Below are positions 1 to 12,190 of a stretch of 64,000 bases of DNA, in pieces. The stretch is from Isoetes taiwanensis (Eukaryota; Streptophyta; Lycopodiopsida; Isoetales; Isoetaceae), in the NCBI GenBank assembly GCA_021234155.1, contig JAJEKV010000214.1, forward strand, positions 248,001-312,000, in the 5' to 3' direction. The notes beneath the pieces were generated by a model, which made no database searches, had not been told where the DNA came from, and saw nothing but the letters and a program-made list of their open reading frames with translations. Every line of letters starts with the position of its first letter. Positions within the stretch are counted from its first letter, which is position 1. Both the position numbers and the translations under genes were made by a program.

Positions 1-903
1 TATATTTCTACATATAACATTGTGTATAAAAATAGTTAAAAAGATCCATATATTATGGTTAATGGTTAATCTAATATTTAATATGCTTGCTTGTTGTTAA
101 AGTTTAATACTCGTCAACCAGCAAGGAGTATATCCAAAAGATTTTGAATAGTTCTTAAACCATTGGGCTCAAAGATTATTACGATCTAACCGTTGACAAC
201 CGTTAGATCTAAGTGAGCTTAAAAGCTGTAACTTGCAACATCTTTAGAATATTCTAAAGATTATCTTGATAACTGAGGATTATCAATGATAATCTTCAGA
301 ATATTCCTTTATTGAGATAATAATCTTCAGAATATTTCTCTATTTGAAACTTGAATTTTATTGTTTACTGCCTGTACAAAACTTGGTTTGGCAGAAACAA
401 CATTAACAACTTATTTACAACAATTGCTGCCTTTTACTTGGTAGTGAAATTTTAAATACATCCACGTCAACAATGCGCCCTTGCCCACGCCGGACTGCCC
501 GGGGCGGCTCTAGGGCCGTCGCGCACGCCTCGGCTGATAACGGGGGTACTTGGCTGATAACGGGGGACTGACACGTCAGCCAGCTTCAATTGAAGCTTAA
601 TTCCTGTAAATGATCCTATCAACTATTTTCATTGTTGTATCTGAATCTGGTATAGTTAGAAACACACAATGGCTCACATTTGAGTGCTGGAAATTTGGGC
701 CTCCGTTGTACACATGATGATCATGGTCTATAATCTTTTTTGAACCGGTAGAAAGTATTGGATCTGCATTACAATTAAGCCCACTAGAACCTTGTAGTTC
801 ACGCTTGAGATGAAGAGCTTTACAAGCAGCAAGACTCTTTGCTAACTCTTGTAAAAACTGTTCATCACTGTGCAATATACAAAGGATATTAAATACAATA
901 TGA
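1..903. other. AT-rich DNA, no recognised gene
   Basis: No gene is recognised. A GC-rich island at about 470-570 holds a 15-base direct repeat (ggctgataacggggg at 532-546 and 552-566). A 157-codon open frame on the minus strand (597-1070) is exon-like in its last 90 codons but matches no family I know, and it runs across a Helitron terminus, so it is probably not one gene. Confidence 0.4.
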
Positions 904-932
904 CTAGAAACGTGTGCCCCGCGATGCCGGGC
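904..932 (-). mobile_element. Helitron 3' terminus
   Basis: Read on the minus strand this is a stem-loop (GCCCGGC, loop ATC, GCGGGGC, one mismatch), then the 8-base spacer ACACGTTT, then CTAG followed by T. Helitrons end in a short GC-rich hairpin a few bases before CTRR and insert between A and T, so hairpin, spacer, CTAG and flanking T all fit. The body would extend to higher coordinates. The 5' TC end cannot be picked out by eye. Confidence 0.6.
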
Positions 933-1662
933 ATTAGTCGTGAACGTGTGGAATGGATAGACATAATAGGATATGTAGGTGGAACAAAAAATTGTAAATG
1001 TACTTGGATGTAATGGAGTGTGTTGTAGATCTGCTTCACCAGCAACCCTTTGCCTGGTGTTTCTGTGCATTACAAGTTACTTAAAGAAGATTTGAATCAG
1101 GTAGACAAATAATGCAGAGAAAGACAAATAAAGCATACATGTAGCTCAAAAGGACTGTCCAGATCCACAAAATATCCAAGTATTCTAGCTCTAACTCTGC
1201 TGCAGATATTGATGCAAATCATCACAGAAGGTAGTAATTTGCCCCTTCTTTAGAATCAGAAATAGCAACAAATTTTAGGAATGAAGCATCATATACCAAA
1301 AGAAAAGATTCGTCATTTAAAAATAGAGCACGCATGTGCTTGGGATATAAGACAGCAGATTGCACAGTCATTTGTTGCTGCCCTTTTACTATTTGGTTGA
1401 TATCATCCGCCTTTCAGCTGCAATGTGTCATAAGTGTTTGGCCGAATCAAGAAAAATAAGAGCAAGCAAACCCAATCTTTACTAAGAAACAGAGAATATT
1501 TATAACGTACATTAAATCAATTTGAATTAGCATAACAAGATTCTCACTTGCCATCGAATCCATCTAGGGCTCAAACTAGAAATAAAAAGCAAGATTTCTA
1601 CACATGTAACCTGTTGTACAATCAGGCCAGTAGTGATCTTCTCCACCAGGTGATTCCGATGA
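933..1662. other. no recognised gene, possible Helitron body
   Basis: AT-rich sequence following the Helitron terminus in the direction of the element body. I see short open frames but no conserved domain, RNA gene or tandem array. Confidence 0.3.
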
Positions 1663-2390
1663 TGTGACGCTCAATGCTAAATATACGGCACCCGGCCGTA
1701 CACTCGGCAGGAAATCCCCCATCCGGTCCTTCAACCGCACGGGCCCTCCGTCTATCCCGCACTCTGAGATGATCGTAGTGCGGGAAGGGGACACGAAGGT
1801 GTCTTGCGTGCCCTTTCCCTATGGGCTCGCACAAACATCGTCAGAACTAGCAATAACAATACAACATACTACCTCGAAGGGTAGCTCATCCACATATCCA
1901 TAGCTGCAAAGAACATAATCATATACCACAAAACATGAGAGCTCCTACCCATGGCTCCGACTCATAAGGAGGTAGACTGACTGGATAGGTCTCAAGATAG
2001 AGCAGACCGAGTCATAACAATGGAGAGGGCTGGCATAAGACAATGGCTCGGGTTGACCACTCCATCCGCCCCTTCTGTGCATACTTTGCAAATGGGCTAG
2101 ATCAGGCTCTGGCATGACTCTAACCTTCCGGATACGCAATCCCATGGCATCACCCATCGGGACTACTCCAGGTTGCATCTCCCTAGTCCGTCGAGGCAGG
2201 AAGGGTTGCATCTCCCCTTCCCGGGGTCTAGAGGTTCCACGGGCAGCTAGAGAATCGTGGCGACACACGATTCATACCCAACTGAACCCCCCAAAACAAG
2301 AGCCAAGCTGACACTTGCAACTCTTGAGAGGCAGGGCGTCACCATCGCCCCAGGAGGTGTCAGACCCATGCTCGGCCCACACGAACACAA
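1663..2390 (-). mobile_element. truncated LTR related to element B
   Basis: It begins TGTGACGC and follows the LTR of element B (37175-38811, 45402-47048) segment by segment: the cggcagaaatccccc block, the gggaagggg block, the gagctcctaccc block, the tggctagggttgaccactcc-like block and the cagccaagccaacactt-like block. It stops at about 2390, in the middle of the LTR, after the block reading tcagacccatgctcggccca. Only about 730 of roughly 1640 bases remain. There is no LTR-adjacent primer site or polypurine tract. Confidence 0.75.
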
Positions 2391-2514
2391 GGCCTCCAAA
2401 ATTGAACCATTATGATTTTTTGTTAATGGTTTATTGGTGAAAAACAAATTTATAAATCAGTACATGTTAGTGGGTTCAAAAGTTTACAAACCATGTCTAG
2501 TTATCTAATATGGT

Positions 2515-2614
2515 TCATCAACATATTTTTCTAAGGTGATAAGACAACATTGTTTTATGACATAGTATTGAAACATGGCAATTTTAATTGGTCTCTGTAA
2601 CAACTTAAACTATA
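2515..2614. repeat. direct repeat copy 1, interrupted by a Helitron
   Basis: This 100-bp block recurs at 5411-5510 at roughly 85-90% identity by eye. Both copies end in cttaaactata. Here the next bases are CAAG of the Helitron end; in the other copy the next bases are tgatatat. The comparison supplies an empty A/T insertion site. Confidence 0.7.
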
Positions 2615-2648
2615 CAAGAAATTTATCGCGGCGGCCAAGGCCGCCGCG
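2615..2648 (-). mobile_element. Helitron-like 3' terminus with CTTG end
   Basis: On the minus strand a perfect 10-bp GC stem with a 2-base loop (2627-2648) is followed by the spacer ATAAATTT and then CTTG and T. The usual Helitron end is CTRR, so CTTG is off consensus by one base. The related sequence at 5411-5510 shows an uninterrupted A-T at exactly this point, as expected for Helitron insertion between A and T. The body would run toward higher coordinates and may explain the exon-like scraps at 3-5 kb. Confidence 0.55.
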
Positions 2649-5410
2649 AACATTTCTCCTTCCTGCAATACGAACATTGGGGAGATAAGCATTCGTTGCA
2701 GGAGAAGCACTTTGATGGGTATTCAATTACCATGCATCCCAGTACATTAGGGCATACAGATTTTGTATATGGATTATAAACAGCTAATTATTTAGCAACA
2801 TGAAAAACCTTTTAGGGTCTAAGCATTATTGTATCCTAGGGGTGGGTTGTTCTGTAGATAATGGGTACCATGAGGCAGAGTTGCAGGTGATCCCGCAAGC
2901 CAAATTTCAAGGCAAAATATGTCAGCATAGGCAGCTATGGTAGAAAACCCAATGTTGGCAAATGGCTTGGCATATATTTTGTGGCAAAATACCATGTTCC
3001 TAAAAGTTCTCTAGGGTAACAATGGATGTAAAGGAATTGGCAAAAGATAGGTACTATCAATTCCTGCAGGTGCAAAGAACTATACAGAGTCCTTGGTTAC
3101 GGAGTGCGTCAAATACGTTCCATTTTAAATGCACCCATAGAGATTTGACCAAAGGCAATGCTGGATCAATGCATTTTGTTTTTGCCTTTAAAACTTTTGC
3201 CTCTATAATCTTATTTCAGAAAGTAGTAATAAGAGCTTTGGTATCCTTTAAAAATTCAAATTTAGATGCAATTTTTTTCAAAAACAAAGATGGATTTGCC
3301 TTGGTCTCAAAGCTTCTGCTGCAAGGTAGACAAAACATGGCCTGTAGAGAAGCTGCGAAAGCTCCAAGTAATTTGTCACATGCCACAGTAGCAAGGGCGT
3401 CCATATTCTGGGTCTCAAATTTTCTGGATTTCTCATTTTGGGCTGCAAGCGTTCTCAAATGCCTGAGAGTTCTTGTCTTGCGCATATAGTTCATCACATT
3501 TGTAAGCATTGTCTTAGTTACAAAGAGTGTGATAGCCTTTGGAGTGGGAATCCTTCGGATTCAAAATACTCTGTTTGCTCCATTCATCATCAATATGGCT
3601 AGATGCTTTAGTCTTGAATCTTTCTTTTTCCCAATTTTGTTCTGAGCGGTGCCCAGGCCCTAGTTGATTTTTCATCTAGGAAACAACAAAAAAAATGCAC
3701 CATTTCTATAAATTTAATTGAATAAGGAATTTTAATGACTCTAATAACCATTAAGCGTTAAAAAGGAACAACAAGGCGATTCGCGGCAGGCAATTCCATC
3801 ACTAATTTTCTGATCGGTGGCCTGGCCTTGCTCAGAAAATGCACTTTTGACGAAGAGGATGTCAACCCATTCTATGTAAGCATTCATTTTTATTTCTTGT
3901 ATTGCTATGTTGTAGACATGTCTCTTCAAATACTGATAACCCGAAAAAGTAGCTGACATTATCCACTGAATTTGGATTTTCATTTCTTTTGGTACTCGTA
4001 GGATCCAGTTGTCCGTGCTCAAATGACTGGAAACACGACGTATGCAAGGGCTGGAGGCTACTATGATACAGTTTGTGTCGTTGTTGTTCAGCAATTCTGG
4101 ATCCATATTTGAAGGACTTTCGTTACTATGATTGCTAACAAAGTGACATTTTTTACTCCTCAGAAGTCTACCACTGTTCCTCAAGTTGCAAGTACCTTTT
4201 CTCCTCTTGCATCTGAGCCACTGTCATACAACTCCGCAGGGGATGCAACTGTTGACATTCCTTTGGGTGGAGCAAAGGTTCAATAGTTGAATTATGAATT
4301 CTTTTTTGTGCAGGCTAAATTGATGCTTCAGCTGGCATATCCGGACCTGAAGAAAAAAGAAAAAGAACTAAAAAAGAAATAGAACTACGAAAGACGGAGC
4401 AGGTACGTAATATGTTAAAATTGATAGACAATAGTCAGGCAAAACTTCTTTTGATCTTTTCATGATATCATATAGTGGTTTGCAGCAAATACAGATAAAT
4501 AAGATGCTGGGATTTTTAGATGGTTATAGCTAGCTCAGTTATTTGGATTCTACTGGCATCTAGAGTGATTTGCAGGCTCCAACAACCGCTTGGTTGACCC
4601 GCAGAGCAAAGCCCTGATTCGCACGCTCCAAAGCAGCTTCAACAACCTGAGTAAGGTTTAATTGTTGCACCACCATTTCCCAATCGAAGCAGAAATCTTT
4701 GAATTCCCAGACAATTCGAAGGCCAAAGCTTTCAATCAAGGGAGATAATAGGAAAAAATGCAGATTGAATTGAAGCATCCTACTTCTGCCATAGCTAAGC
4801 ACTTGATTAGCCACAGAGCCCAGAAAAATGATCTGCGCCAATCCTGCTACAGACCTTTTTTGGGTTGGGGCCTTTTACCAAACCATCCATCTCAGATTTG
4901 ATGCAGATCCGCCTCTGCATCGGCAGTTTACCTTACCTGTGATGCATAAAATACTTTGCTCTTGCCATAAGTGGATCAGATTTTTGACGAGATATTGCAG
5001 AGGAGACTGATGCAGGCCATAAACAGGAAGCTGAGTACGAGCGAAATTGGAATCGCCAATATCTAGAACCACAGACCAAGTGCCTACATCTCACCTCAGC
5101 TTGGCTATGGCGTCAAGAGTGCCAAAGCAGACCTCACGTCTTCTTGCTCAGAAACTCCATAGAAGCAGAACCCGATATAGCCTAGAAGCAGAAGTTCGGA
5201 AGCTCCTCAGAAACAGACGCCGCTGCTAGAGATCTGCTCGATCCGGTCACTCCATCGGCGCTGTTGGCTACTGGCGGCTTGCTTACAGCTGAAGAAATTG
5301 AAAACCAAATCCACACGTGTCGGCTTTGCGTGAGGCAGAACACAGAAAAATTAGCAAGGGAAAAAAACAAAATTCAAAATTGGATGTATGTTTATATATG
5401 GTTTGATAAT
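2649..5410. other. exon-like scraps, no gene recognised
   Basis: Several open frames look exon-like: plus strand 3022-3489, minus strand 3216-3509, 3741-4184 and 4560-4841. None shows a family motif I can name, and strands alternate. GT/AG-like junctions occur, for example a possible exon end before gtacgtaa near 4404. This is compatible with gene pieces carried by the Helitron ending at 2615, but that is only an inference. Confidence 0.3.
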
Positions 5411-5510
5411 TTATCAACATACTTTTCTGACGTGATAAGGCAACATTGTTTTATGGCATGGTATTAAAACGTGGCAATTTTAATTGATTTATGTAATAAC
5501 TTAAACTATA
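5411..5510. repeat. direct repeat copy 2 (uninterrupted)
   Basis: Second copy of the block at 2515-2614. It continues past the shared cttaaactata into tgatatatattattg with no insertion, and so acts as the empty-site allele for the Helitron end at 2615. Confidence 0.7.
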
Positions 5511-5744
5511 TGATATATATTATTGTTTAGTATGTCAAGTTTATTAGACTGGTATTTGATCATATCTATCTTGTTCAAAATATTGCCATGGTAATTTTAG
5601 GCGCATAATTCTAATGATTATTTAGAGTGATTAATCACCAATACACAATGTGGTAAACAATCTTGTTTAAAATATGCTAATATGACTTTTTTATCCTATT
5701 TTTCTCCATGGTACTAAAATAAAAACGCTAGAAATAACATAGTT

Positions 5745-5995
5745 TTCAAGTGTGGTTTTTAAACGTAGAATATTGGTGTGGTTTTCTTAAGTGTGATTTT
5801 CAATCAAGTTTGGTTTTAAAATATAGTTTTCACAAATAGAAGATTTGTGAGATTTTCAATCGGGTGCAGTTTTCAAATGTAGTTTTCACAAATAAAAAAC
5901 TTGTGCGATTTCCAATTGGGTGTGGTTCTCAAGTGTAGTTTCTCAAGTGTAGTTTTCATAAATAAAAAACACGTGTGGTTTTTTTAAGCATTATT
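5745..5995. repeat. degenerate tandem repeat, unit about 57 bp
   Basis: Repeated phrases tagttttcacaaata, tgtggttttcaa and aaaacttgtg recur in the same order three to four times with drift. No coding potential is seen. The flanks 5511-5744 and 5996-7734 are AT-rich with no recognised gene. Confidence 0.5.
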
Positions 5996-7734
5996 CACGT
6001 ACTATTTGATTTGAGAAGGGGGCTGTTTTTAGAGCAACCAGGCCATTCTGTTTTTTAGTCCAAGCCTATTCTGTTTTTGAAAACATATGCCGGTCTTTTA
6101 ACTTCTCCATGTGCCAAGGAAAGAAAGAAATTTCCATTAAAAAAGCCACAATAGGCAGATTTCAATATGTTGCAGCTCATATAGAACTGTTTTGTGACAT
6201 TTAATTGCTGCTGTTGCGACATGGTAATTGATTGCTAGTGTTGAAGGATCTTGTCTCTGCAATATAAATCAATCAAGTGTCAGATACACGAATTATAACT
6301 TTCTTAAGCTAAATAAGCAAAGACATAAAAAATGGTAATATAGTATAACACAATGCCTAATTCACCTAATGTTTGACTTGGCATACTGCAAACTAAAAGA
6401 GCTTAGCAAGAATATATTATTAGGCTAGAACAAATGCCAAATACAAGAATTTTTTTGATACTCAAGTGAGGAGGCATTGATATGTTCACATTGCCATATT
6501 CCCATTTTCCAATTGGCAGCATGACTTCCAAGCTAGTCAACTCCTCGATATCTTCAACAAGGTTTTCAAGCTAGTCAATTCCTATTACAAAAAAAAAAAA
6601 GCATCAACTTTTTCATTTAAAGAATGCATCTTTTGAATGCATCTTTTGTATCTACCAGCTACTGATATTTGCATGGATCCCTAACTGAAAGTAAGACTTT
6701 ACAACACAAATAGTTGCAACATTGATATTCTTTTCTAAGAACGAGCGAAGCAGGAAACAAACCTTAAAGGGCTAGTGTCAAAGCATGATTCCAGTTCCAA
6801 ACAGAACCTGCAATAGATAAAGGGAGAGTAAACTGGGAAGCAAGCAAATATTTGCAGAAAAATAAGCACAGATTACCAAGTGCCCACCTACTTATCTGGA
6901 ACTCTTTGGCTGCATGCTATGCAATTTGGGTCTGTCAAAGAAATTGTATAAGTATACACAACAGATATTCCCATATACCTGGTGCCCTGGCGCCCAACTT
7001 TCAGCGCCTAGTGCGTCGTAGCAGTGGTAATGCAGGGGTCCATATATTGCTCCAACTATGATATAGCACACAATATGGTGTTAAAATCATCTATATACAA
7101 CAATGAAATCACAAGCTAATTGCCAAACTGCATGTAAGAAGTAAAACGCTTGCCTGGCCATCCCATAAGTACAGATGACGTTGTGTCCCCGGCAGCAACA
7201 GTCCAATTTCTTGATAATAGATGTGGAAAGTAATATCCAGTTAGGCTTAACATAGCAACTGGGATCTGTAATGCATCATTTTTAACTGCTTTTGGCTTGC
7301 CTTTGCATTTGGCCCAAAGAGACATTCATATTATGAAATCATACTTCATGTTTGCTTTTGGAAAAACTTAGACAATGCAATAATTGGATTATCATTTGGT
7401 CAAACATTCTGCAAATTGGCAGAAGCCAACTCAAGCTAACCAGATCCATGAATAGTAAAGAGTCACAAAAATGTAAACCCAGATGGCCGCATCATTTTCC
7501 TTACCTGTTAGTATTGGCAAACTGCCTAAACTCGTTGTCTGCTTTACAATGACCTGATTGCATGTCTGTCAGTTGTTCATCCAGGGTTCATATAAATTTG
7601 TTCTTGAGATCGTCAATATATCCTTGCCTAAAGACTGACGTTCTATGACAATAGTTACTAATGATTCTAATGCCGTTCTAACAAGCAAAAAAGAATTTCC
7701 TTTAAATACAAATGGTGCGAGTAATGAAACAAGA

Positions 7735-8740
7735 AATTCAATGTGCACGCGAGGAATGCTTGTTTGCTTGACCACCGGATGCAAGGGCACCATCAAAGGT
7801 GGAATAATATTGGTGATCCCCGCATACATACAACCCATGCCGCAATCGACTTCTTTTTTCAAAATGGTGGGTGGCCTCCCGACGGATTGTATAAGGAATT
7901 TCAGAATTCAAGCATTTCAAGTGAAGACGCTAAATGATCCAACAAACCACTCGCAAAGCTCAAGTCTAACCATTTCCTCTAGCCGGAATCGAGATAAATT
8001 GGAGTACTTGCCAACTAGAGTTGAAACAAGGGATCCGCCTTGAGGCATAAGAAGGGCATACATTTGATGGGAAGAACATGTTGTTTATGATGCCCGAACC
8101 GGATATCGTAAATAAAATGGGCTCGCTGATGGGCACTTTTTTATGAGATAAAATACAAGCAAATTGTGCTTTTGGGGCCCTTGAAGTAAATCAAACAAAT
8201 TTTGTGCTTCTCTAATAGTTTCACGATTCGCCCTTCTTCATTACTGCTAGTACGATTCCTTTTCCGCACTTAATTACTTTTCCCGATCCTAATTTTACCC
8301 CTAATCCTTCCCCGCTTTGTCGAAACATTTCTTCTACCTTTGAATTCAGCAAGATCGATCCTTGAGGTAGATCTTTAGCTTTTCCGGGCAATTTCTCCAA
8401 TCCCATTAGAAGGAAGAGTGTTTGATCCCATCGCCAGGCATTTTAAGACGAACCCAAATAATCTACTTGTTGTTTGAAGATCCCTGTCAAAAAAAATTCC
8501 GCCAAAAAATGGCCTGAAGAATCGATCTATCATTGCTTCAGAAAACCCTATTAGGTCCAATTTTGCTCTTATTTCCACCTCGCCCTCCGGCCGCCAAGTC
8601 ATCAAACGAAGTAATTTACAGACTCTCGATCCTCATGAGCCCAACTAGTAATTTGTCAAAAGGACTTCCAATCGGGTTGAACAGAGATGCCAAGGCATCT
8701 GTTAGATGTCGGAATGGATTCGCACGGTGATTTAATTCCA
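7735..8740 (-). pseudogene. FAD-dependent amine-oxidase / carotenoid-isomerase-like oxidoreductase, broken
   Basis: The minus strand reads as consecutive pieces of the plant and bacterial FAD/NAD(P)-binding oxidoreductase family. Near 8733-8630 is NPFRHLTDALASLFNPIG. Near 8570-8480 are MIDRFFRPFFGGIFFDRDL and TTSRLFGFVLKCLAMG. Next come LPSNGIGEIA and, in another frame, LPQGSILLNSKVEE (8370-8320), then NNMFFPSNVCPSYA (about 8080), GGSLVSTLVGKY and LEEMVRLELCEWFVG (8040-7940). The flavin-binding C-terminus GLYVCGDHQYYSTFDGALAS lies near 7840-7780. At least three frame changes and stops (after the MRIESL block, after IARK, and after SFSVFT) break it. The N-terminal Rossmann GxGxxG part is not visible upstream. 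Members usually oxidise or isomerise lipophilic substrates in plastids; this copy should be inactive unless the breaks are sequence errors. Confidence 0.75.
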
Positions 8741-10435
8741 TACCTCACATCAAAGATCCAAAAGGAAATGCAAATGCAAAGCAGGAATCCCATCGCCAGT
8801 ACAGAGATTTAACTGAAACCTAAAATGTAGCGGTAAATTAAAAAGCAGCTATCCTTACCTGTGTTGATCGTCGGGCTTTGCCATAGACCAGTTTAGGGCA
8901 GCAGTTATCAAAATGGCCATGCAATTTCAGCTTTTTTCCAACGAGATCCCTGCAGATTAAAAATAACTGTTGAGTGAATCGGAGCAAAACTCAAGGGTAA
9001 ACAATAGAGAAGGAAAATATCTGACCTGTGGTGATGCCGTAAGCTTCCGGGGAAGATTGCCAAGATCTTGATGCAAGCAAAGCGCCATAGCTATATTGCT
9101 TCATGGATATCTACCACAGCCATAACAAGCGCTCCACATCGAGCTTCCTGTATTTTTAGAACAGTTCTGTTCTTGATCTAAAGGAAAAACCAAAGGAAAA
9201 AAGGAAGAGTGACAAAGTGCTATATGCCTGGGTTATGCCGAAAGAGTTTGAAGAAGAGCGCCATCGCCATAGCCATCGATGCCTGAAGAAGAGTTTGAAG
9301 AAGAGTACATTAGGAAAGCATCGATGCCCTATTTCATCACGGCGTTGGCGCCATAGTCGGACAAAAAGAAAAGGTGAACGGGAAAAAATAAGGAAAATCC
9401 TATTCAATTTTACCCACCTTTCTCAATTTTTAATTTCCCCCACCTATCCCTTTTTAAATCTACTCATGTTATTAAGGCGAGATTCCCCAGCAGCAGGTGG
9501 CTATTATTTGTTTTCCCACAACTGCCTGCGTTCGGGAAAACGGAGGTGTTGCGATTTGATTCCACTATGATCCACTCTTGCTAAAATGAAATCATGGAGC
9601 AAATTTGTCGATGACGATGAGTGTGTGTCAAGATCTCTATGCCTGATAGTGTTTTCAGGATCAAAATGTAAGGGGAATCTCCCGACAGTTATCCAACAAT
9701 TGATCGCTTCCCTAGCCTCTTCCCGATGCTCCATGTCATGTCCCCAGACCTGAACTTCCTCCACCATTGGAATCTCAAATTCCAACTGGAAGTTTGAGAT
9801 CATCTCTTCTTATTGGCCTGTTGCTAAAAGCCAGGCATTAACTGACACTAGTGGAATCTGGTAAGGACAAAATCGCAATGGAAAACTAAAATAATTATAT
9901 TTATTAAAGACGAATGACATATTGCCATATGGACATTTTTTATTTGCACCCGATCGCATCTAGGGTGCCCAACATCCAGTCGTGATTTTGGCACCCTATC
10001 GAGTTTTGACAGACAACACCACTTGTTTAAACGTTTGCCCGGCACCATGTCGGCAAAATTCTCCACTTCTTCCATAGTCTTGCCGTAGCGCCATTTTCTA
10101 GCAAGGATTTAATTGGCCTCAATTCTAATTCCAATTATATAGTTATGGCTTATGATTTCGCGAACTTGAATTGCTCTTAATTTGCAAAAGCATTACAATG
10201 AATTGCTATTCTCTCTCTCACAACATGTCATGTGCATAGACTCTGTCATAGCATATCATGATATTCATCCGGAATGTGGTTGCTTCATGATTAAACCCTG
10301 CATTATGACTAAACCCTGGCCCGAGAGCTAGATCCTAGTTGTCACGATGGGAGCCCAATAACTAGAATACCAACAGTACAATTGAAGCATCACGACTACC
10401 CAGATTTTGAATGTTATATTGTCTGCCTAGCTCCC
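8741..10435. other. no recognised gene
   Basis: Open frames at 9217-9570 (plus) and 9504-9803 and 9848-10075 (minus) show no family motifs. A small internal repeat (tgaagaagag) lies at 9276-9305. Nothing else is supportable. Confidence 0.3.
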
Positions 10436-10439
10436 ATGA

Positions 10440-11040
10440 ATTTCCATTTGCTTAAAAAGCAAAAGGGCTTAATTAGCATCTCCATGTTGTTCATATATTG
10501 CTATTATAAAAGTCCATGATATTGTACATATGGTACTACATCTCGTGCAAGCATCCCACTAAATACTTGATGGGCTTCTCAATGCCCTTGCATTTAGAAT
10601 AAATGTCAATGAGTGCATTTTCGAGTGCATTTTTGAAAAAATGTTATCCCAACTTTAGCATGTAATAGGGATCTCAATGTCAATGAGTGCATTTCCGAGT
10701 GCATTTTTGAAAAAATGTTATCCCAACTTTAGCATGTAATAGGGATCTCGAACCAACCCAAGCATTCAAGATACCTACATATGTATCCTTATCTGGCCTG
10801 AAACCATCATCCTACATTTGCTCAAAAAGCTTGAGGGCTTTGCCAACATCACCATGTTGCCTTGCATATCCTACAATGATTGTAGCCCATGAGACTATAC
10901 TTCGTACATGCATCTTATCAAAAACTCTAAACTGGCATATTGCATTGCTCCATACTTATAATACATGCCTATAATGATGTTGCTAATGGTAGTATCTAAT
11001 TTCAGTCCACCCTTTATGAGGTGCACATGATCCTAAACTA
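10440..11040 (-). pseudogene. pentatricopeptide-repeat (PPR) protein relic
   Basis: Three minus-strand frames together give successive PPR motifs. From high to low coordinate: HVHLIKGGLKLDTTISN and MYYKYGAMQYA; then FDKMHVRSIVSWATIIVGYA, GDVGKALKLFEQM, DDGFRPDKDTYVGILNA and GSRSLLHAK; then NALIDIYSKC; then HQVFSGMLARDVV. This order (MYAKCG-type, FDxM-type, VSWxxxI-type, ALxLFxxM-type, PDxxTYxxxLxA-type) is diagnostic for plant PLS-class PPR proteins, which bind organellar RNA. Stop codons, frameshifts and a 75-bp tandem duplication interrupt it. Only about three repeats survive of the dozen or more usual, so this is a pseudogene fragment. Confidence 0.8.
10604..10753. repeat. 75-bp tandem duplication inside the PPR relic
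   Basis: The segment starting tgtcaatgagtgcatttt at 10604 is repeated at 10679 with a single base difference near the start (tttcgag versus ttccgag). Near identity against a decayed background points to a recent duplication. Confidence 0.9.
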
Positions 11041-12039
11041 GACCTATTGGTCTCCAATTTAGGAGGAGGAAAAGATAGAAAAGGAGCACCAACTTTCTAC
11101 TTTAGAAGACTAGGACCATATTCTTCATTGTTCCAGCTCTTCATATTTTGCCACCTCACCACTCATCTTTGCCACCTCACCATACTCATGCCATGTCATC
11201 TCCCATAATTTTGCATATAGTCACTTTCTTAGGAAAAAAAGTTTGCTTGCTCTTTTTGATGCCACCTCATCATTTATAGTGCCATATCATTGCCATGTCA
11301 CCCTATGTGCCCACTATTGCACTTTGCACTGCCACTTTGCACCAGCGAAGCAGATTTTGACCACAACTTGTGAAAACCTAAGGCAGCATCGGATTCCACC
11401 ATGGCACCATATCATCACGTAGGGAGGGCATCGGGGAGGGGGAGGGGGCAGCATGCGATCTCATGGAGGCGTGTAACTGGGAAAGGCTGCCTTGGAAACT
11501 TCTTTGTGGTCCGTCTTCTGGGGTCTTGTGAGGTGACAATTCAAAGTCCTAATCTCGTTTGACACAGGGAAGATTGCCAACTCGCCTACACAATCATTTA
11601 TCTTCATTCTAACAGTCATAATGCTTCTGTTCTCAATTCAATCTAAGACCAAGTCTAATATCTAGTCAACATCAACTCTAAGTAGAATGATCCCAAACAA
11701 TAGTAAAGGTCATTTTTTATTTGGAAATTTCTAGTAAGATGAATTGCAATTTGAGAAATGGAAAATTGTGATACAGACACTAAATTTGAAGCCACGTAGT
11801 CTACATACCATTGGCTGTAGAACCGGTGTCGATTATGGTCATCAATCTATCCACCTCCTTTATCTGATCAAACATAAGCCTATTGCACTTGTGCACAAGA
11901 TTTAATGCTAAGGTGCACATAAGGTCCACAATAGTATGACGTAATAAGTCTAGACCATAACAAATCCAAAAATATGCTAGTACATTAGACACTTGCATAT
12001 CGTGCAGCATTGGGCATGCCATCATGTAATTGTTGAATC
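11041..12039. other. no recognised gene
   Basis: Mixed-composition sequence. Phrases such as gccacctcaccatactcatgcc and gccacctcatcatttatagtgcc recur at 11150-11330 as a weak degenerate repeat. A minus-strand open frame at 11801-12061 has no recognised motif. Confidence 0.3.
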
Positions 12040-12190
12040 CTTCGATCCAAACTTGCCCCATTGTAGTGGCTCATAACAACTTGGACATCGTGTGATCGGG
12101 CATGCCAGAAGCCACAAAACGACAATTCGACTGCATGATTGCATTCAAATGGCCAAGGCTATCCTAGGCCATATGTTTGAAAAGTAGAGG
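12040..12190. repeat. dispersed direct repeat, copy 1
   Basis: About 140 bp, from atccaaacttgcc to ggccatatgtttga, recurs at 12705-12840 with roughly 80% identity. Shared landmarks are tcgtaacaa/tcataacaa, ttggacatcgtg, ggcatgccaga and taggccatatgtttga. Confidence 0.7.

Noticed and set aside
3022-3509. Overlapping 155-codon plus and 97-codon minus frames as a gene
   Set aside because: No family motif, splice support or start context decides between strands.
6968-7016. Possible Helitron hairpin near gcgcctagtgcg
   Set aside because: The stem is only 5 bp with a 10-base loop, and no canonical arrangement is seen on either strand.
10020-10045. tttgccc...ggcaaa as a Helitron hairpin
   Set aside because: The arms do not pair beyond six bases and no CTRR follows at a suitable distance.
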